Positions 6,912 through 14,286 of a stretch of DNA of 18,566 nt are shown here, one piece after another (the stretch's first letter is position 1; each line of letters starts with the position of its first letter). The notes under the pieces are model-generated. The model had not been told where the DNA came from and did not search any database. It saw only the letters and a list, made by a program, of their open reading frames with translations. The translations under genes and the position numbers were made by a program. The DNA comes from an uncultured Prevotella sp. (lineage in GTDB: Bacteria > Bacteroidota > Bacteroidia > Bacteroidales > Bacteroidaceae), in contig USAI01000043.1 of the NCBI GenBank assembly GCA_900552675.1, forward strand, positions 1 through 18,566, written 5' to 3'.

Positions 6912-7868
6912 ATGGGAATATTTGGACTTTTCAACAGAAACAAGAAGGAAATACTGAATGATGGTCTTGAGAAGACCAAACACAGTGTCTTTGATAAACT
7001 GGCGCGTGCCGTAGCAGGCAAGTCGACGGTAGATGACGATGTGCTTGACAATCTTGAGGAAGTGCTGATCACCTCTGATGTTGGCGTAGACACTACGCTG
7101 AAAATTATTAAACGCATTGAGGAGCGTGTGGCCAGAGACAAGTATGTGTCGACATCAGAACTGAACCGCATCTTGCGAGAAGAAATTGCTGCTCTGCTGT
7201 CAGAAAATAATACCCAAGACAATGACGACTGGGACCTTCCGGCCGACCATACCCCCTATGTTATCTTGGTAGTGGGTGTAAACGGTGTGGGTAAAACCAC
7301 CACGATAGGAAAGCTGGCCTATCAGTTTAAGAAAGCTGGTAAGAAGGTGTATCTTGGAGCTGCCGACACCTTCCGTGCTGCTGCCATTGAGCAAATTTGC
7401 ATTTGGGGCGAGCGTGTAGGTGTGCCTGTTATTAAACAACAGATGGGCTCTGACCCCGCTTCGGTGGCCTTTGATACAATCTCGTCAGCCAAAGCCAATG
7501 GCGCCGATGTGGTTATTATTGATACCGCAGGACGTTTGCACAACAAGGTGGGCCTGATGAACGAGCTGAAGAAAATAAAGGAAGTAATGAAAAAAGTGGT
7601 GCCTACCGCTCCCGACGAGGTAATGCTGGTGTTAGATGGCAGCACGGGCCAAAATGCTTTTGAGCAAGCAAAACAGTTCTCGGCCGTTACTTCTATCACC
7701 TCGTTGGCTATCACTAAACTTGATGGTACTGCCAAAGGTGGCGTGGTGATAGGCATTAGCGACCAGCTGAAGGTGCCCGTGAAATATATCGGACTGGGCG
7801 AGTCGATGGAGGCTCTGCAGCTGTTTAATAAGAAACAATTTGTCGATTCTCTCTTTGATAACAAATAA
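6912..7868 (+). CDS. ftsY: Signal recognition particle receptor FtsY
   Basis: FtsY is the SRP receptor GTPase that docks ribosome-SRP complexes at the inner membrane and hands nascent membrane proteins to SecYEG. This copy has 318 residues and the NG core but only a short N-terminus, without the long acidic A domain of E. coli FtsY, as is usual in Bacteroidota. The helical N domain spans about 20-110. GTPase motifs are the P-loop GVNGVGKTT (122-130), DTFRAAA (152-158), DTAGR (204-208), TKLDG (268-272) and the closing GLGE (294-297). The start follows a -7 box by 19 bases. rimO begins 3 bases after its stop, so the two are probably co-transcribed and coupled. Confidence 0.97.
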   Translation: MGIFGLFNRNKKEILNDGLEKTKHSVFDKLARAVAGKSTVDDDVLDNLEEVLITSDVGVDTTLKIIKRIEERVARDKYVSTSELNRILREEIAALLSENNTQDNDDWDLPADHTPYVILVVGVNGVGKTTTIGKLAYQFKKAGKKVYLGAADTFRAAAIEQICIWGERVGVPVIKQQMGSDPASVAFDTISSAKANGADVVIIDTAGRLHNKVGLMNELKKIKEVMKKVVPTAPDEVMLVLDGSTGQNAFEQAKQFSAVTSITSLAITKLDGTAKGGVVIGISDQLKVPVKYIGLGESMEALQLFNKKQFVDSLFDNK

Positions 7869-7871
7869 ACA

Positions 7872-9173
7872 ATGAAAACAGGACACGTTGACGTTATAAC
7901 GATGGGTTGCTCGAAGAACCTCGTCGATAGTGAAAGCCTCATGCGCCAGTTTGAGGCTGCTGGCTATCACTGCTCGCACGACCCGAAGCATCCCTCTGGA
8001 GAGATTGCTGTTATCAATACTTGTGGCTTTATAGAAGATGCAAAACAAGAGAGCATCGACACCATTCTTGAATTTGCCCAAGCCAAGGAAGAAGGCCGTT
8101 TGAAGAAACTGTTTGTGATGGGATGCCTGTCACAGCGCTATCGTAAAGAACTGGAGGAAGAAATACCACAGGTAGATAAGTATTACGGCAAGTTCGACTA
8201 TAAAGATTTGATAAAAGATCTGGGTAAGAATGTAGAACAGGCTTGCAACGGACAGCGCGTGCTTACCACGCCGCGTCACTATGCTTATTTGAAGATTAGT
8301 GAAGGCTGCGATCGCCGTTGTGCCTACTGCGCCATACCTATTATTACAGGCAAACATGTAAGCCGACCTGAAGCTGAAATTCTTGATGAGGTGCGCGAGC
8401 TGGTAAAGCAGGGCGTGAAAGAATTTCAGATAATCGCTCAAGAACTTACTTACTATGGTGTTGACATTGATGGCAAGCGCCATATTGCTGAACTGATTGA
8501 TCATATTGCCGATATTGATGGCGTGAAGTGGATACGCTTGCATTATGCATATCCTAATCAGTTCCCCCTTGAACTGCTCGATGTGATGGCAGCTCGCCCC
8601 AATGTGTGCAAGTATCTTGACATTGCATTGCAGCATATCTCTGACCATATGCTTACACGCATGCACCGCCATGTGTCGAAGCAAGAAACGATGGACCTCG
8701 TAGCCGAAATTCGTCGACGTGTGCCTGGCATACACTTGCGCACCACGTTGCTGGTGGGCTTTCCTGGCGAAACCGATGCCGACTTTGATGAACTGATGGA
8801 GTTTGTGCGTTGGGCTCGTTTCGAACGTATGGGTGCCTTTGCCTATTCGGAAGAAGAGGGCACGTATAGCGCTGAACATTATGATGACGATGTGCCTGCC
8901 GAGGTGAAACAACGTCGTCTTGACCGACTGATGGCCTTGCAACAACAGGTGAGCGCTGAGGTTGAGGCCGCAAAGGTGGGTACCGATATGCGTGTTATCA
9001 TTGACCGTAAGGAGGGCGACTATTACATCGGACGTTCTGAATTCTGCTCGCCCGAGGTTGACCCCGAGGTGCTGGTGTCGGCTGACAAACGTCTGCGTGT
9101 AGGTTGTTTCTACAACGTGCATATTAATGATAGCGACGACTTTGACCTTTATGCTACACTGATAGAAAAATAA
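7872..9173 (+). CDS. rimO: Ribosomal protein S12 methylthiotransferase RimO
   Basis: RimO is a radical-SAM enzyme that adds a methylthio group to the conserved aspartate of ribosomal protein S12 (D88 in E. coli), using two 4Fe-4S clusters. At 433 residues the protein matches the family length. The N-terminal UPF0004 domain binds the auxiliary cluster through C13, C51 and C85. The radical-SAM cluster motif is C146-x3-C150-x2-C153, in EGCDRRCAYCAIP. Further family signatures are QELTYYGVD near 190 and LLVGFPGET near 295. A C-terminal TRAM domain occupies about 365-433. It follows ftsY by 3 bases and precedes the HU genes by 40 bases without an intervening terminator. Confidence 0.96.
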   Translation: MKTGHVDVITMGCSKNLVDSESLMRQFEAAGYHCSHDPKHPSGEIAVINTCGFIEDAKQESIDTILEFAQAKEEGRLKKLFVMGCLSQRYRKELEEEIPQVDKYYGKFDYKDLIKDLGKNVEQACNGQRVLTTPRHYAYLKISEGCDRRCAYCAIPIITGKHVSRPEAEILDEVRELVKQGVKEFQIIAQELTYYGVDIDGKRHIAELIDHIADIDGVKWIRLHYAYPNQFPLELLDVMAARPNVCKYLDIALQHISDHMLTRMHRHVSKQETMDLVAEIRRRVPGIHLRTTLLVGFPGETDADFDELMEFVRWARFERMGAFAYSEEEGTYSAEHYDDDVPAEVKQRRLDRLMALQQQVSAEVEAAKVGTDMRVIIDRKEGDYYIGRSEFCSPEVDPEVLVSADKRLRVGCFYNVHINDSDDFDLYATLIEK

Positions 9174-9213
9174 GAGTCGTAACCACAGTCATAACTTTTC
9201 TATTCCTTTCTCT

Positions 9214-9510
9214 ATGAATAACAAAGATTTCATCACTGAATTGGCTCAGCGTACTGGTTATACGCAAGACAATACTCAAAAGCTTGTGAGGTGCGTGATC
9301 GAAACAATGGCGTCTTATTTTGATGAGGGCGACAATGTTTCAGTTCCCGACTTTGGAACCTTTGAACTGAAAAACCGGATGGAACGCATCGTCGTAAATC
9401 CGGCTTCAGGGCAACGTATGATGGTGCCGCCAAAACTGGTGCTGAACTTTAAACCAGATGTCTCAATGAAAGAGATGTTGAAGAAAGGAGGCGCTGATGA
9501 CGAACGTTAA
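9214..9510 (+). CDS. HU/IHF-family DNA-binding protein
   Basis: This 98-residue protein is a single HU-family domain: a dimeric nucleoid protein that bends DNA through two beta arms. The fold signature is visible as helices at about 3-45, PDFGTFELK at about 45-53, and NPASGQ at about 64-69, where the conserved proline of the arm intercalates DNA. It is slightly longer than the 90-residue HU of many bacteria because of the tail MLKKGGADDER. It overlaps the next gene by 14 bases, and the codons for its tail also form that gene's Shine-Dalgarno site, so synthesis of the two proteins is probably linked. It may form heterodimers with the HU domain of that protein; this is inference. Confidence 0.93.
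   Translation: MNNKDFITELAQRTGYTQDNTQKLVRCVIETMASYFDEGDNVSVPDFGTFELKNRMERIVVNPASGQRMMVPPKLVLNFKPDVSMKEMLKKGGADDER
9484..9491 (+). promoter_or_regulatory. Strong Shine-Dalgarno site inside the HU gene
   Basis: AAAGGAGG lies 5 bases before the ATG at 9497. Such a strong site is unusual in Bacteroidota, which mostly lack Shine-Dalgarno sequences. Its position inside the end of the HU gene supports coupled translation and the chosen start of the downstream gene. Confidence 0.72.
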
Positions 9511-10885
9511 ACGCGTAGATCTTACACGCGATGTTATAGCTAAGTATGGCCTTGATAAGGAGGCCGCTGAACGCTTTGTACAACAGATGTTTGCCGTGCT
9601 GCGTGAAGGGATAGAACGAGAAAAAAACGTGAAGGTAAAATCGCTGGGAACGTTTAAGATAACGAGCGTAAATGCTCGAGAAAGTGTAGACGTAAACACT
9701 GGCGAACGCATCGTTATTGAGGGACGCAACAAGATAACCTTTACGCCTGATGTGGTATTGCGTGATAGAGTGAACAGCCCGTTTGCTCAATTTGAAACTG
9801 TGGTGCTGAACGAGGGTGTCGATTTTTCACAAACAGAGTCGGAGAATGATACTGCTGACGTTACTGAGGAAATGGAAAACTCTTCAGACGTAGATGAAGG
9901 TGTCGTAACGAATGAAACAGAAAAAACAATGCCTGTTCAGAGTGAAACTGATGCTGCTCTTGAAAAGCCAGCTCCTGCTTCTGAAGCATCAGTTCCTGTT
10001 CCAGAAAACACGCCTTCTGCTTCTGAAAAACCAGTAGCGAAAACTGAAGAAGCAACCTCATCTTCACACGATGCCGTTGCCAATGATATGGCTTCGCTTA
10101 ATATATCGTCATTGCATATCGCTAATGTGCATATTGATGCAATGCATTCAGCGAAAAAGACAGAAGAAGCTAATACGGATACTTCATCGCAACCCCAATG
10201 TGCAACGACTCAAGAAAAAACTGATTCGCCCAAAACTCAAGTTGCTGCTGAATGTATTGAAAGGTTGAAAAATGAAAACTTTGCCTTGAAGAACGAAAAC
10301 AGAAAGTTAAAGAATTCATGTCGAAGGTCGGCCTTCCTTTATAAACGTTCCATGTGGATAATGGGAGTGGTTTCGGCTGTAGCGATTGTTCTTGTGGCTG
10401 CTGGCATATGGGGCATTTATTATCATTTGTCAATAGAACAGCAAAACAAAACGCAACTGGCAACTTTGCAAAAAGATTATGATTTGCTGTCAAATCGTTT
10501 CAGAACGTTGGTAAATGAGAAGGATGCCCAAACCGAGAATGTGTCGTTCATGACAGCTTCGGCTTCTGTTGGTTCCTCAACACCTTCGGCAGCAAAACCT
10601 TCAAATGAAGAGGCTAAGAAACCTGCGGTGACGGTGAAAGCACCTGAGACAAAAGCTCCTGCACCTTCGGCTTATGATGCTGACTCTCGTGTGCGCACTG
10701 GTGCCTATCAGATTATTGGTATTGATAAAACGGTGACACTACGCCAAGGTCAATCACTGAAATCGATTAGCCGTGCTTATTTGGGCGAAGGTATGGAGTG
10801 CTATGTCGAGGCTGTAAATAAAGGTCATCTATCAGTAGGCGATAAGGTAAATATACCGAAACTGAAACTGAAGAAGAAACATTAA
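9497..10885 (+). CDS. Membrane-anchored HU-domain protein with LysM-like C-terminus
   Basis: This 462-residue protein joins four parts. An HU-family DNA-binding domain occupies about 1-100 (KVKSLGTFKI at 46-55, NTGERIVIEGR at 67-77). A low-complexity Ser/Glu/Pro/Ala linker runs from about 105 to 250. A short heptad-like helix (IERLKNENFALKNENRKLK, 254-272) precedes one membrane segment at about 286-310. After it comes a second linker and a LysM-like domain (about 404-458, with TLRQGQSLKSISRAYLG and LSVGDKVNIPKL). RR at 276-277 and YKR at 282-284 before the membrane segment predict HU inside and LysM outside, in the periplasm. LysM domains usually bind peptidoglycan. The start is set by AAAGGAGG and a 14-base overlap with the preceding HU gene. 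A role in tethering DNA to the envelope is inferred from architecture; other roles, such as a structural or regulatory scaffold, are possible. Confidence 0.9.
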   Translation: MTNVKRVDLTRDVIAKYGLDKEAAERFVQQMFAVLREGIEREKNVKVKSLGTFKITSVNARESVDVNTGERIVIEGRNKITFTPDVVLRDRVNSPFAQFETVVLNEGVDFSQTESENDTADVTEEMENSSDVDEGVVTNETEKTMPVQSETDAALEKPAPASEASVPVPENTPSASEKPVAKTEEATSSSHDAVANDMASLNISSLHIANVHIDAMHSAKKTEEANTDTSSQPQCATTQEKTDSPKTQVAAECIERLKNENFALKNENRKLKNSCRRSAFLYKRSMWIMGVVSAVAIVLVAAGIWGIYYHLSIEQQNKTQLATLQKDYDLLSNRFRTLVNEKDAQTENVSFMTASASVGSSTPSAAKPSNEEAKKPAVTVKAPETKAPAPSAYDADSRVRTGAYQIIGIDKTVTLRQGQSLKSISRAYLGEGMECYVEAVNKGHLSVGDKVNIPKLKLKKKH

Positions 10886-10891
10886 CAATTG

Positions 10892-10931
10892 AGGCGCGCA
10901 AGAGTATATCTTGGCGCGCCTTCTTAATTTC
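10892..10931 (+). terminator. GC-rich hairpin after the HU-LysM gene
   Basis: AGGCGCGC (10892-10899) and AAGA pair with TCTT and GCGCGCCT (10914-10921), with a single-base bulge and a 5-base loop. The tail TTCTTAATTTC is only moderately T-rich. It begins 6 bases after the stop codon and ends 9 bases before the cupin start, so it may be a partial terminator or a stabilising 3' end between the two genes. Confidence 0.62.
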
Positions 10932-10940
10932 AATATAATT

Positions 10941-11273
10941 ATGATTATAGATTTTTCTGAGATTAATCCCGTTGATATCGACGGCTTCAAAGGTGGAAAG
11001 GGCATATTAACGGCCCGCAACTATGTTGACGAACAATGCAAAATAATGAAACACTCGCTGGCTCCGGGCGCTTCAACGGGCTTGCATTGCCATGAGGGCA
11101 ATTGCGAAATAGTATTTGTGCTAAGCGGTGAGGCTACGATACATTATGATGGAAAAGTAGAAAAAGCAGTGGCAGGACAAGTGCACTATTGCCCCGAAGG
11201 TCATAGCCACTATATGGAGAATCTTACTGATAAAGAATTAGTGTATTTTGCCGTCGTTCCTGAATTGAGATAA
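10941..11273 (+). CDS. Small cupin-domain protein
   Basis: This 110-residue single cupin barrel has both family motifs. Motif 1 is GASTGLHCHEGNCEIVFVLSG, with metal ligands H49, H51 and E56. Motif 2 is GQVHYCPEGHSHYMEN, with ligand H90 or H88. Small cupins of this kind are metal-binding enzymes or binding proteins, and the substrate cannot be predicted. An upstream TTG at 10911 is in frame but lies inside the terminator-like hairpin; ATG at 10941, starting MIIDFSEINP, is preferred. No separate promoter was seen. It may be read through from the HU operon. Confidence 0.9.
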   Translation: MIIDFSEINPVDIDGFKGGKGILTARNYVDEQCKIMKHSLAPGASTGLHCHEGNCEIVFVLSGEATIHYDGKVEKAVAGQVHYCPEGHSHYMENLTDKELVYFAVVPELR

Positions 11274-11297
11274 TCTTAAAAATAAACACCCTTTTGT

Positions 11298-11328
11298 TTT
11301 GCGTTATTTACATTTTATGTTATCTTTG
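11298..11328 (+). promoter_or_regulatory. Promoter of the phospho-sugar mutase gene
   Basis: TTTG (11298-11301), a 19-base spacer and TATCTTTG (11321-11328) form a complete Bacteroidota promoter. The start is predicted near 11335, giving a leader of about 59 nt to the ATG at 11394. Confidence 0.72.
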
Positions 11329-11393
11329 CATAACCTATATGTAGGTAATGACATAACCTGACATTCATATTTACTAAAAACAACATATTTATT

Positions 11394-13145
11394 ATGGAAA
11401 ATAATACAGAGCTTATTGCGCAGTGTGAGGCCAAAGCTAAACAGTGGCTCTCACCCTCTTTTGACGAAGAAACACGTTCTGAAATTCAGAAAATGTTGGA
11501 CAACACGGATAAAACCGACCTTATTGAAAGTTTCTATAAAGACCTCGAGTTTGGTACAGGCGGCTTGCGTGGCATTATGGGTGCTGGCAGCAACCGTATG
11601 AATATATATACTGTGGGTATGGCCACACAGGGCTTTGCCAACTATCTGAAGCTTAACTTCGCATCACGCGAGACTATCTCGGTAGTGGTTTGCCACGATT
11701 GTCGCAACAATAGTCGACTTTATGCTGAAACCGTAGCCGACATTTTCTCGGCCAATGGCATTAAGGTTTATCTCTTTGATGATATGCGTCCTACGCCTGA
11801 ATGTTCGTTCGCTATTCGTCATCTCGGATGCCAGGCAGGTGTAAACATCACCGCTTCACACAACCCCCGCGAGTATAACGGTTACAAGGCTTATTGGGAA
11901 GATGGTGCTCAGGTGCTCTCACCCCATGATACTGGAATCATTGACGAGGTAAATAAAGTGTCGATTGAAGACGTTAAGTTTGCTGGCAACAAGGAACTTA
12001 TCCAAATTATTGGTGAAGACGTTGATAAGGTTTATCTTGAGCAGGTGCGTACCGTCTCTATTGATCCCGAGGTTATCAAGCGTCAGCACGACCTGAAGAT
12101 TGTTTACACTCCGTTGCACGGAACAGGTATGACATTGATCCCTCGCTCACTGAAACTTTGGGGCTTCGACAACGTGCATTGTGTTGAAGAGCAGATGGTT
12201 AGAAGTGGCGACTTCCCCTCAGTGAAGAGCCCGAACCCTGAGAATGGTGAGGCTCTGACATTGGCTCTGCGCGATGCTAAAGCTATTGATGCCGACATCG
12301 TGATGGCTAGCGATCCTGATGCTGACCGTGTAGGTATGGCTTGTAAGAACGATAAGGGCGAATGGGTGCTGATCAATGGTAACCAAACTTGCCTCATCTT
12401 CTTGTATTATATCATCACAAACCGCATTAAGATGGGTAAGATGCAGCCCACCGACTTCATCGTGAAGACAATCGTTACCACTGAGGTTATTCGTAAGATT
12501 GCTGAAAAGCAGCATATCGAGATGCGCGACTGTTTTACTGGCTTCAAATGGATTGCTCGTGAGATTGCTATCTCTGAAGGAAAACAACAATATATTGGTG
12601 GTGGTGAAGAGAGTTACGGCTTTATGGCTGAAGACTTTGTTCGTGATAAAGATGCTGTTTCGGCTTGCTCTTTGTTGGCTGAAATCTGTGCTTATGCTAA
12701 GGATCAGGGTAAAACTCTCTACGACTTGTTGATGGATATCTACATCGAGTATGGCTTCTCGAAAGAATATACAGTAAACGTTGTTCGTCCTGGTAAAACT
12801 GGTGCTGATGAAATTAAGGCTATGATGACTCGTTTCCGCGAGAACCCGCCCGTAGAGCTTGGTGGCAGCAAAGTGGTAGTTTGGAAAGACTATCAAACAC
12901 TGGAACAGAAGAACGCTGATGGATCTGTTGTTAAACTTGATATGCCTGCTACCAGCAACGTGTTGCAGTGGTTCTGCGATGACGATACTAAGGTTAGCGT
13001 ACGTCCTTCAGGAACTGAACCCAAGATTAAATTCTATCTTGAGGTGAAAGGCACCATGAAGTGTGCTGGTTGCTATGAGCGTTGCGACGCTGAAGGTACA
13101 GAAAAGATTAAGGCTATCAAGAAGAGTCTTGGCCTGGATGATTAA
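11394..13145 (+). CDS. Phospho-sugar mutase (phosphoglucomutase/phosphomannomutase)
   Basis: This 583-residue alpha-D-phosphohexomutase interconverts hexose 1- and 6-phosphates through a phosphoserine enzyme and glucose- or mannose-bisphosphate intermediate. The phosphoserine is S155 in TASHNP. The Mg-binding loop is DPDADR (307-312), the sugar-specificity loop GEESYG (404-409) and the phosphate-binding loop RPSGTEPK (537-544). FGTGGLRG near 53-60 is typical of the long PGM2-like branch. The GEES loop suggests glucose/mannose dual use, but the exact substrate is not proven. It supplies sugar phosphates for glycogen, capsule or cell-wall precursors. It has its own promoter and a strong terminator, so it appears monocistronic, and its C-terminus has unusual paired cysteines near 557-564 (CAGCYERC). 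Confidence 0.95.
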   Translation: MENNTELIAQCEAKAKQWLSPSFDEETRSEIQKMLDNTDKTDLIESFYKDLEFGTGGLRGIMGAGSNRMNIYTVGMATQGFANYLKLNFASRETISVVVCHDCRNNSRLYAETVADIFSANGIKVYLFDDMRPTPECSFAIRHLGCQAGVNITASHNPREYNGYKAYWEDGAQVLSPHDTGIIDEVNKVSIEDVKFAGNKELIQIIGEDVDKVYLEQVRTVSIDPEVIKRQHDLKIVYTPLHGTGMTLIPRSLKLWGFDNVHCVEEQMVRSGDFPSVKSPNPENGEALTLALRDAKAIDADIVMASDPDADRVGMACKNDKGEWVLINGNQTCLIFLYYIITNRIKMGKMQPTDFIVKTIVTTEVIRKIAEKQHIEMRDCFTGFKWIAREIAISEGKQQYIGGGEESYGFMAEDFVRDKDAVSACSLLAEICAYAKDQGKTLYDLLMDIYIEYGFSKEYTVNVVRPGKTGADEIKAMMTRFRENPPVELGGSKVVVWKDYQTLEQKNADGSVVKLDMPATSNVLQWFCDDDTKVSVRPSGTEPKIKFYLEVKGTMKCAGCYERCDAEGTEKIKAIKKSLGLDD

Positions 13146-13223
13146 TCACATAATTGTTTTAAATCTTATTTGTGATTATTCAGTCTGTTCTGATTTGAAT
13201 AATATCATATTCAATTAATATGG

Positions 13224-13265
13224 CAAGTGTGTTGGAAATTTGTTCCAGCACACTTGTTCCTTTTT
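13224..13265 (+). terminator. Terminator after the phospho-sugar mutase gene
   Basis: CAAGTGTGTTGGA (13224-13236) pairs with TCCAGCACACTTG (13244-13256) as a 13-bp stem with one G-U and a 7-base loop, followed by TTCCTTTTT. It is a good intrinsic terminator about 80 bases after the stop at 13145. It also lies 22 bases upstream of the next gene's start. Confidence 0.8.
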
Positions 13266-13278
13266 CTGTAACAAAGAT

Positions 13279-13911
13279 ATGACGATAAAGAAATATGTAA
13301 GGACAATACTGGCTGTTACAGCATTGTGTTGTTTGCCTTTTAGTGCTATCTCGGCCACGTCGGTTAAAGATGTGTGGGTAAGTATGCCTGACTCTATCGC
13401 ACCTTATCTCAATCAAAAATTGCGTCTAGAATGTGCTGACCTTTATGAGATGGGGGCGAAGGCTGAGGTGCAGAATTTGTTAAAAGGAACGAGTAAAATA
13501 GATACGTTGTCGGCCAACTATCTGCAGGCACAGCTGAGCGACGCATGCCAGTTGCAACTGTGTATATTGCCTCGTACAGAGGGCGATAGCCTCATTTGCA
13601 TGATTAAAACGTTTGCTGGTCCTGAAAAAGAAAGTAGTGTGCAGATGTATTCAATGCAATGGCAACTGTTGCAAACAATGTCTTTTTCTTTTGATACGTT
13701 TGTACAAAAACCTGACACAATGTCGGTTCAACGTTATGAAGAACTTCTTGCTTCTGTAGATCATTATTTCTTTGAGGCAAAACTTGATCCGCAAACCCAA
13801 TGCTTGTTCGTTAATATTAAAACAGCCTGGAATTTTACGGATGAAGATAAGGCACTAAGAACCTTATTCTTGCAAAGAAAATATAAATGGGATGGGAAAT
13901 TCTTTAAATAA
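13279..13911 (+). CDS. Secreted DUF3256-like protein
   Basis: This 210-residue protein starts with a signal peptide (MTIKKYVRTILAVTALCCLP to about residue 26, ending AISA-T). The mature part begins SVKDVWVSMPDSIAPYLN and continues with ADLYEMGAKAEVQNLLKGTSKIDTL, which fits, from memory, the DUF3256 family of Bacteroidales exported proteins of unknown function. No catalytic motif is visible. An in-frame TTG at 13240 would extend it, but that lies within the terminator stem; ATG at 13279 gives a normal signal peptide. No promoter was seen before it, so its expression may depend on read-through of the terminator or on an unrecognised promoter. Confidence 0.78.
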   Translation: MTIKKYVRTILAVTALCCLPFSAISATSVKDVWVSMPDSIAPYLNQKLRLECADLYEMGAKAEVQNLLKGTSKIDTLSANYLQAQLSDACQLQLCILPRTEGDSLICMIKTFAGPEKESSVQMYSMQWQLLQTMSFSFDTFVQKPDTMSVQRYEELLASVDHYFFEAKLDPQTQCLFVNIKTAWNFTDEDKALRTLFLQRKYKWDGKFFK

Positions 13912-13942
13912 TGTTACTATGCATGTGCAAAATGCAAAATAA

Positions 13943-13973
13943 TTGGCATACATGAAATAAATTCGTAACTTTG
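13943..13973 (+). promoter_or_regulatory. Promoter of a short transcription unit
   Basis: TAACTTTG (13966-13973) matches the -7 consensus and TTGG (13943-13946) lies 19 bases upstream, one mismatch from TTTG. The predicted start is near 13979. Confidence 0.6.
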
Positions 13974-13978
13974 TATCG

Positions 13979-14045
13979 TGTTTTTCATGGTATTAGATTA
14001 TTAAGGTTAAGAAAATTGGTTGTCGTGAGACAGTCAATTTTTTTT
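13979..14045 (+). ncRNA. Candidate small RNA of about 67 nt
   Basis: A promoter core at 13943-13973 and a strong intrinsic terminator at 14012-14045 enclose only about 67 bases, and no open reading frame of useful length fits. The 5' part contains TTTTTCATGGTATTAGATTA. The 3' part is a 13-bp hairpin with a GTGA loop and eight T. I have an unverified recollection of similar short elements in other Bacteroidales genomes. Function is unknown. It is a candidate small RNA or transcribed regulatory element. Confidence 0.6.
14012..14045 (+). terminator. Strong intrinsic terminator of the short RNA
   Basis: AAAATTGGTTGTC (14012-14024) pairs fully with GACAGTCAATTTT (14029-14041), with two G-U pairs, around a GTGA tetraloop of the GNRA class (14025-14028). 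The right arm runs directly into a T tract that ends at 14045. Confidence 0.9.
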
Positions 14046-14146
14046 GCTCTTATATGATTATGTTTTTTCTCTTTAACGTATCCTCTTTAATGTATTCTCT
14101 TTGTGTACATCTCCTACCTGTATGTTTATCTTTTTTGTATTTACCT

Positions 14147-14215
14147 CTTTCAACAGATATTTCTTTCAACAGATATTTCTTTCAACAGATATTTCTTTCA
14201 ACAGATATTTCTTTC
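14147..14215. repeat. 16-bp tandem repeat, four copies
   Basis: The unit CTTTCAACAGATATTT begins at 14147, 14163, 14179 and 14195 as four identical copies, then breaks off into CTTTC at 14211. It sits in the T-rich gene-free stretch 14046-14286, downstream of both the short RNA (plus) and the CLC gene (minus). Nothing else was recognised in that stretch. Copy number probably varies between strains. Confidence 0.93.
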
Positions 14216-14286
14216 TATATATAGTTTTATCTATATATCCTCTCTCACAATATATCTTTCTATCTGTACATGCTTTTTAAAAGGCA

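Noticed and set aside
8130..9122. 330-residue open frame on the minus strand opposite rimO
   Set aside because: It lies wholly antisense to a strongly conserved gene and has no recognisable domain. It is a by-product of codon bias.
10911..10940. Upstream TTG start for the cupin protein
   Set aside because: It begins within the hairpin after the HU-LysM gene and adds residues that do not fit the cupin fold.
12219..12896. 225-residue open frame on the minus strand opposite the phospho-sugar mutase gene
   Set aside because: It is fully antisense to a gene with all catalytic motifs intact and shows no domain of its own.
13240..13278. Upstream TTG start for the DUF3256-like protein
   Set aside because: It starts in the terminator hairpin and would bury the signal peptide behind polar residues.
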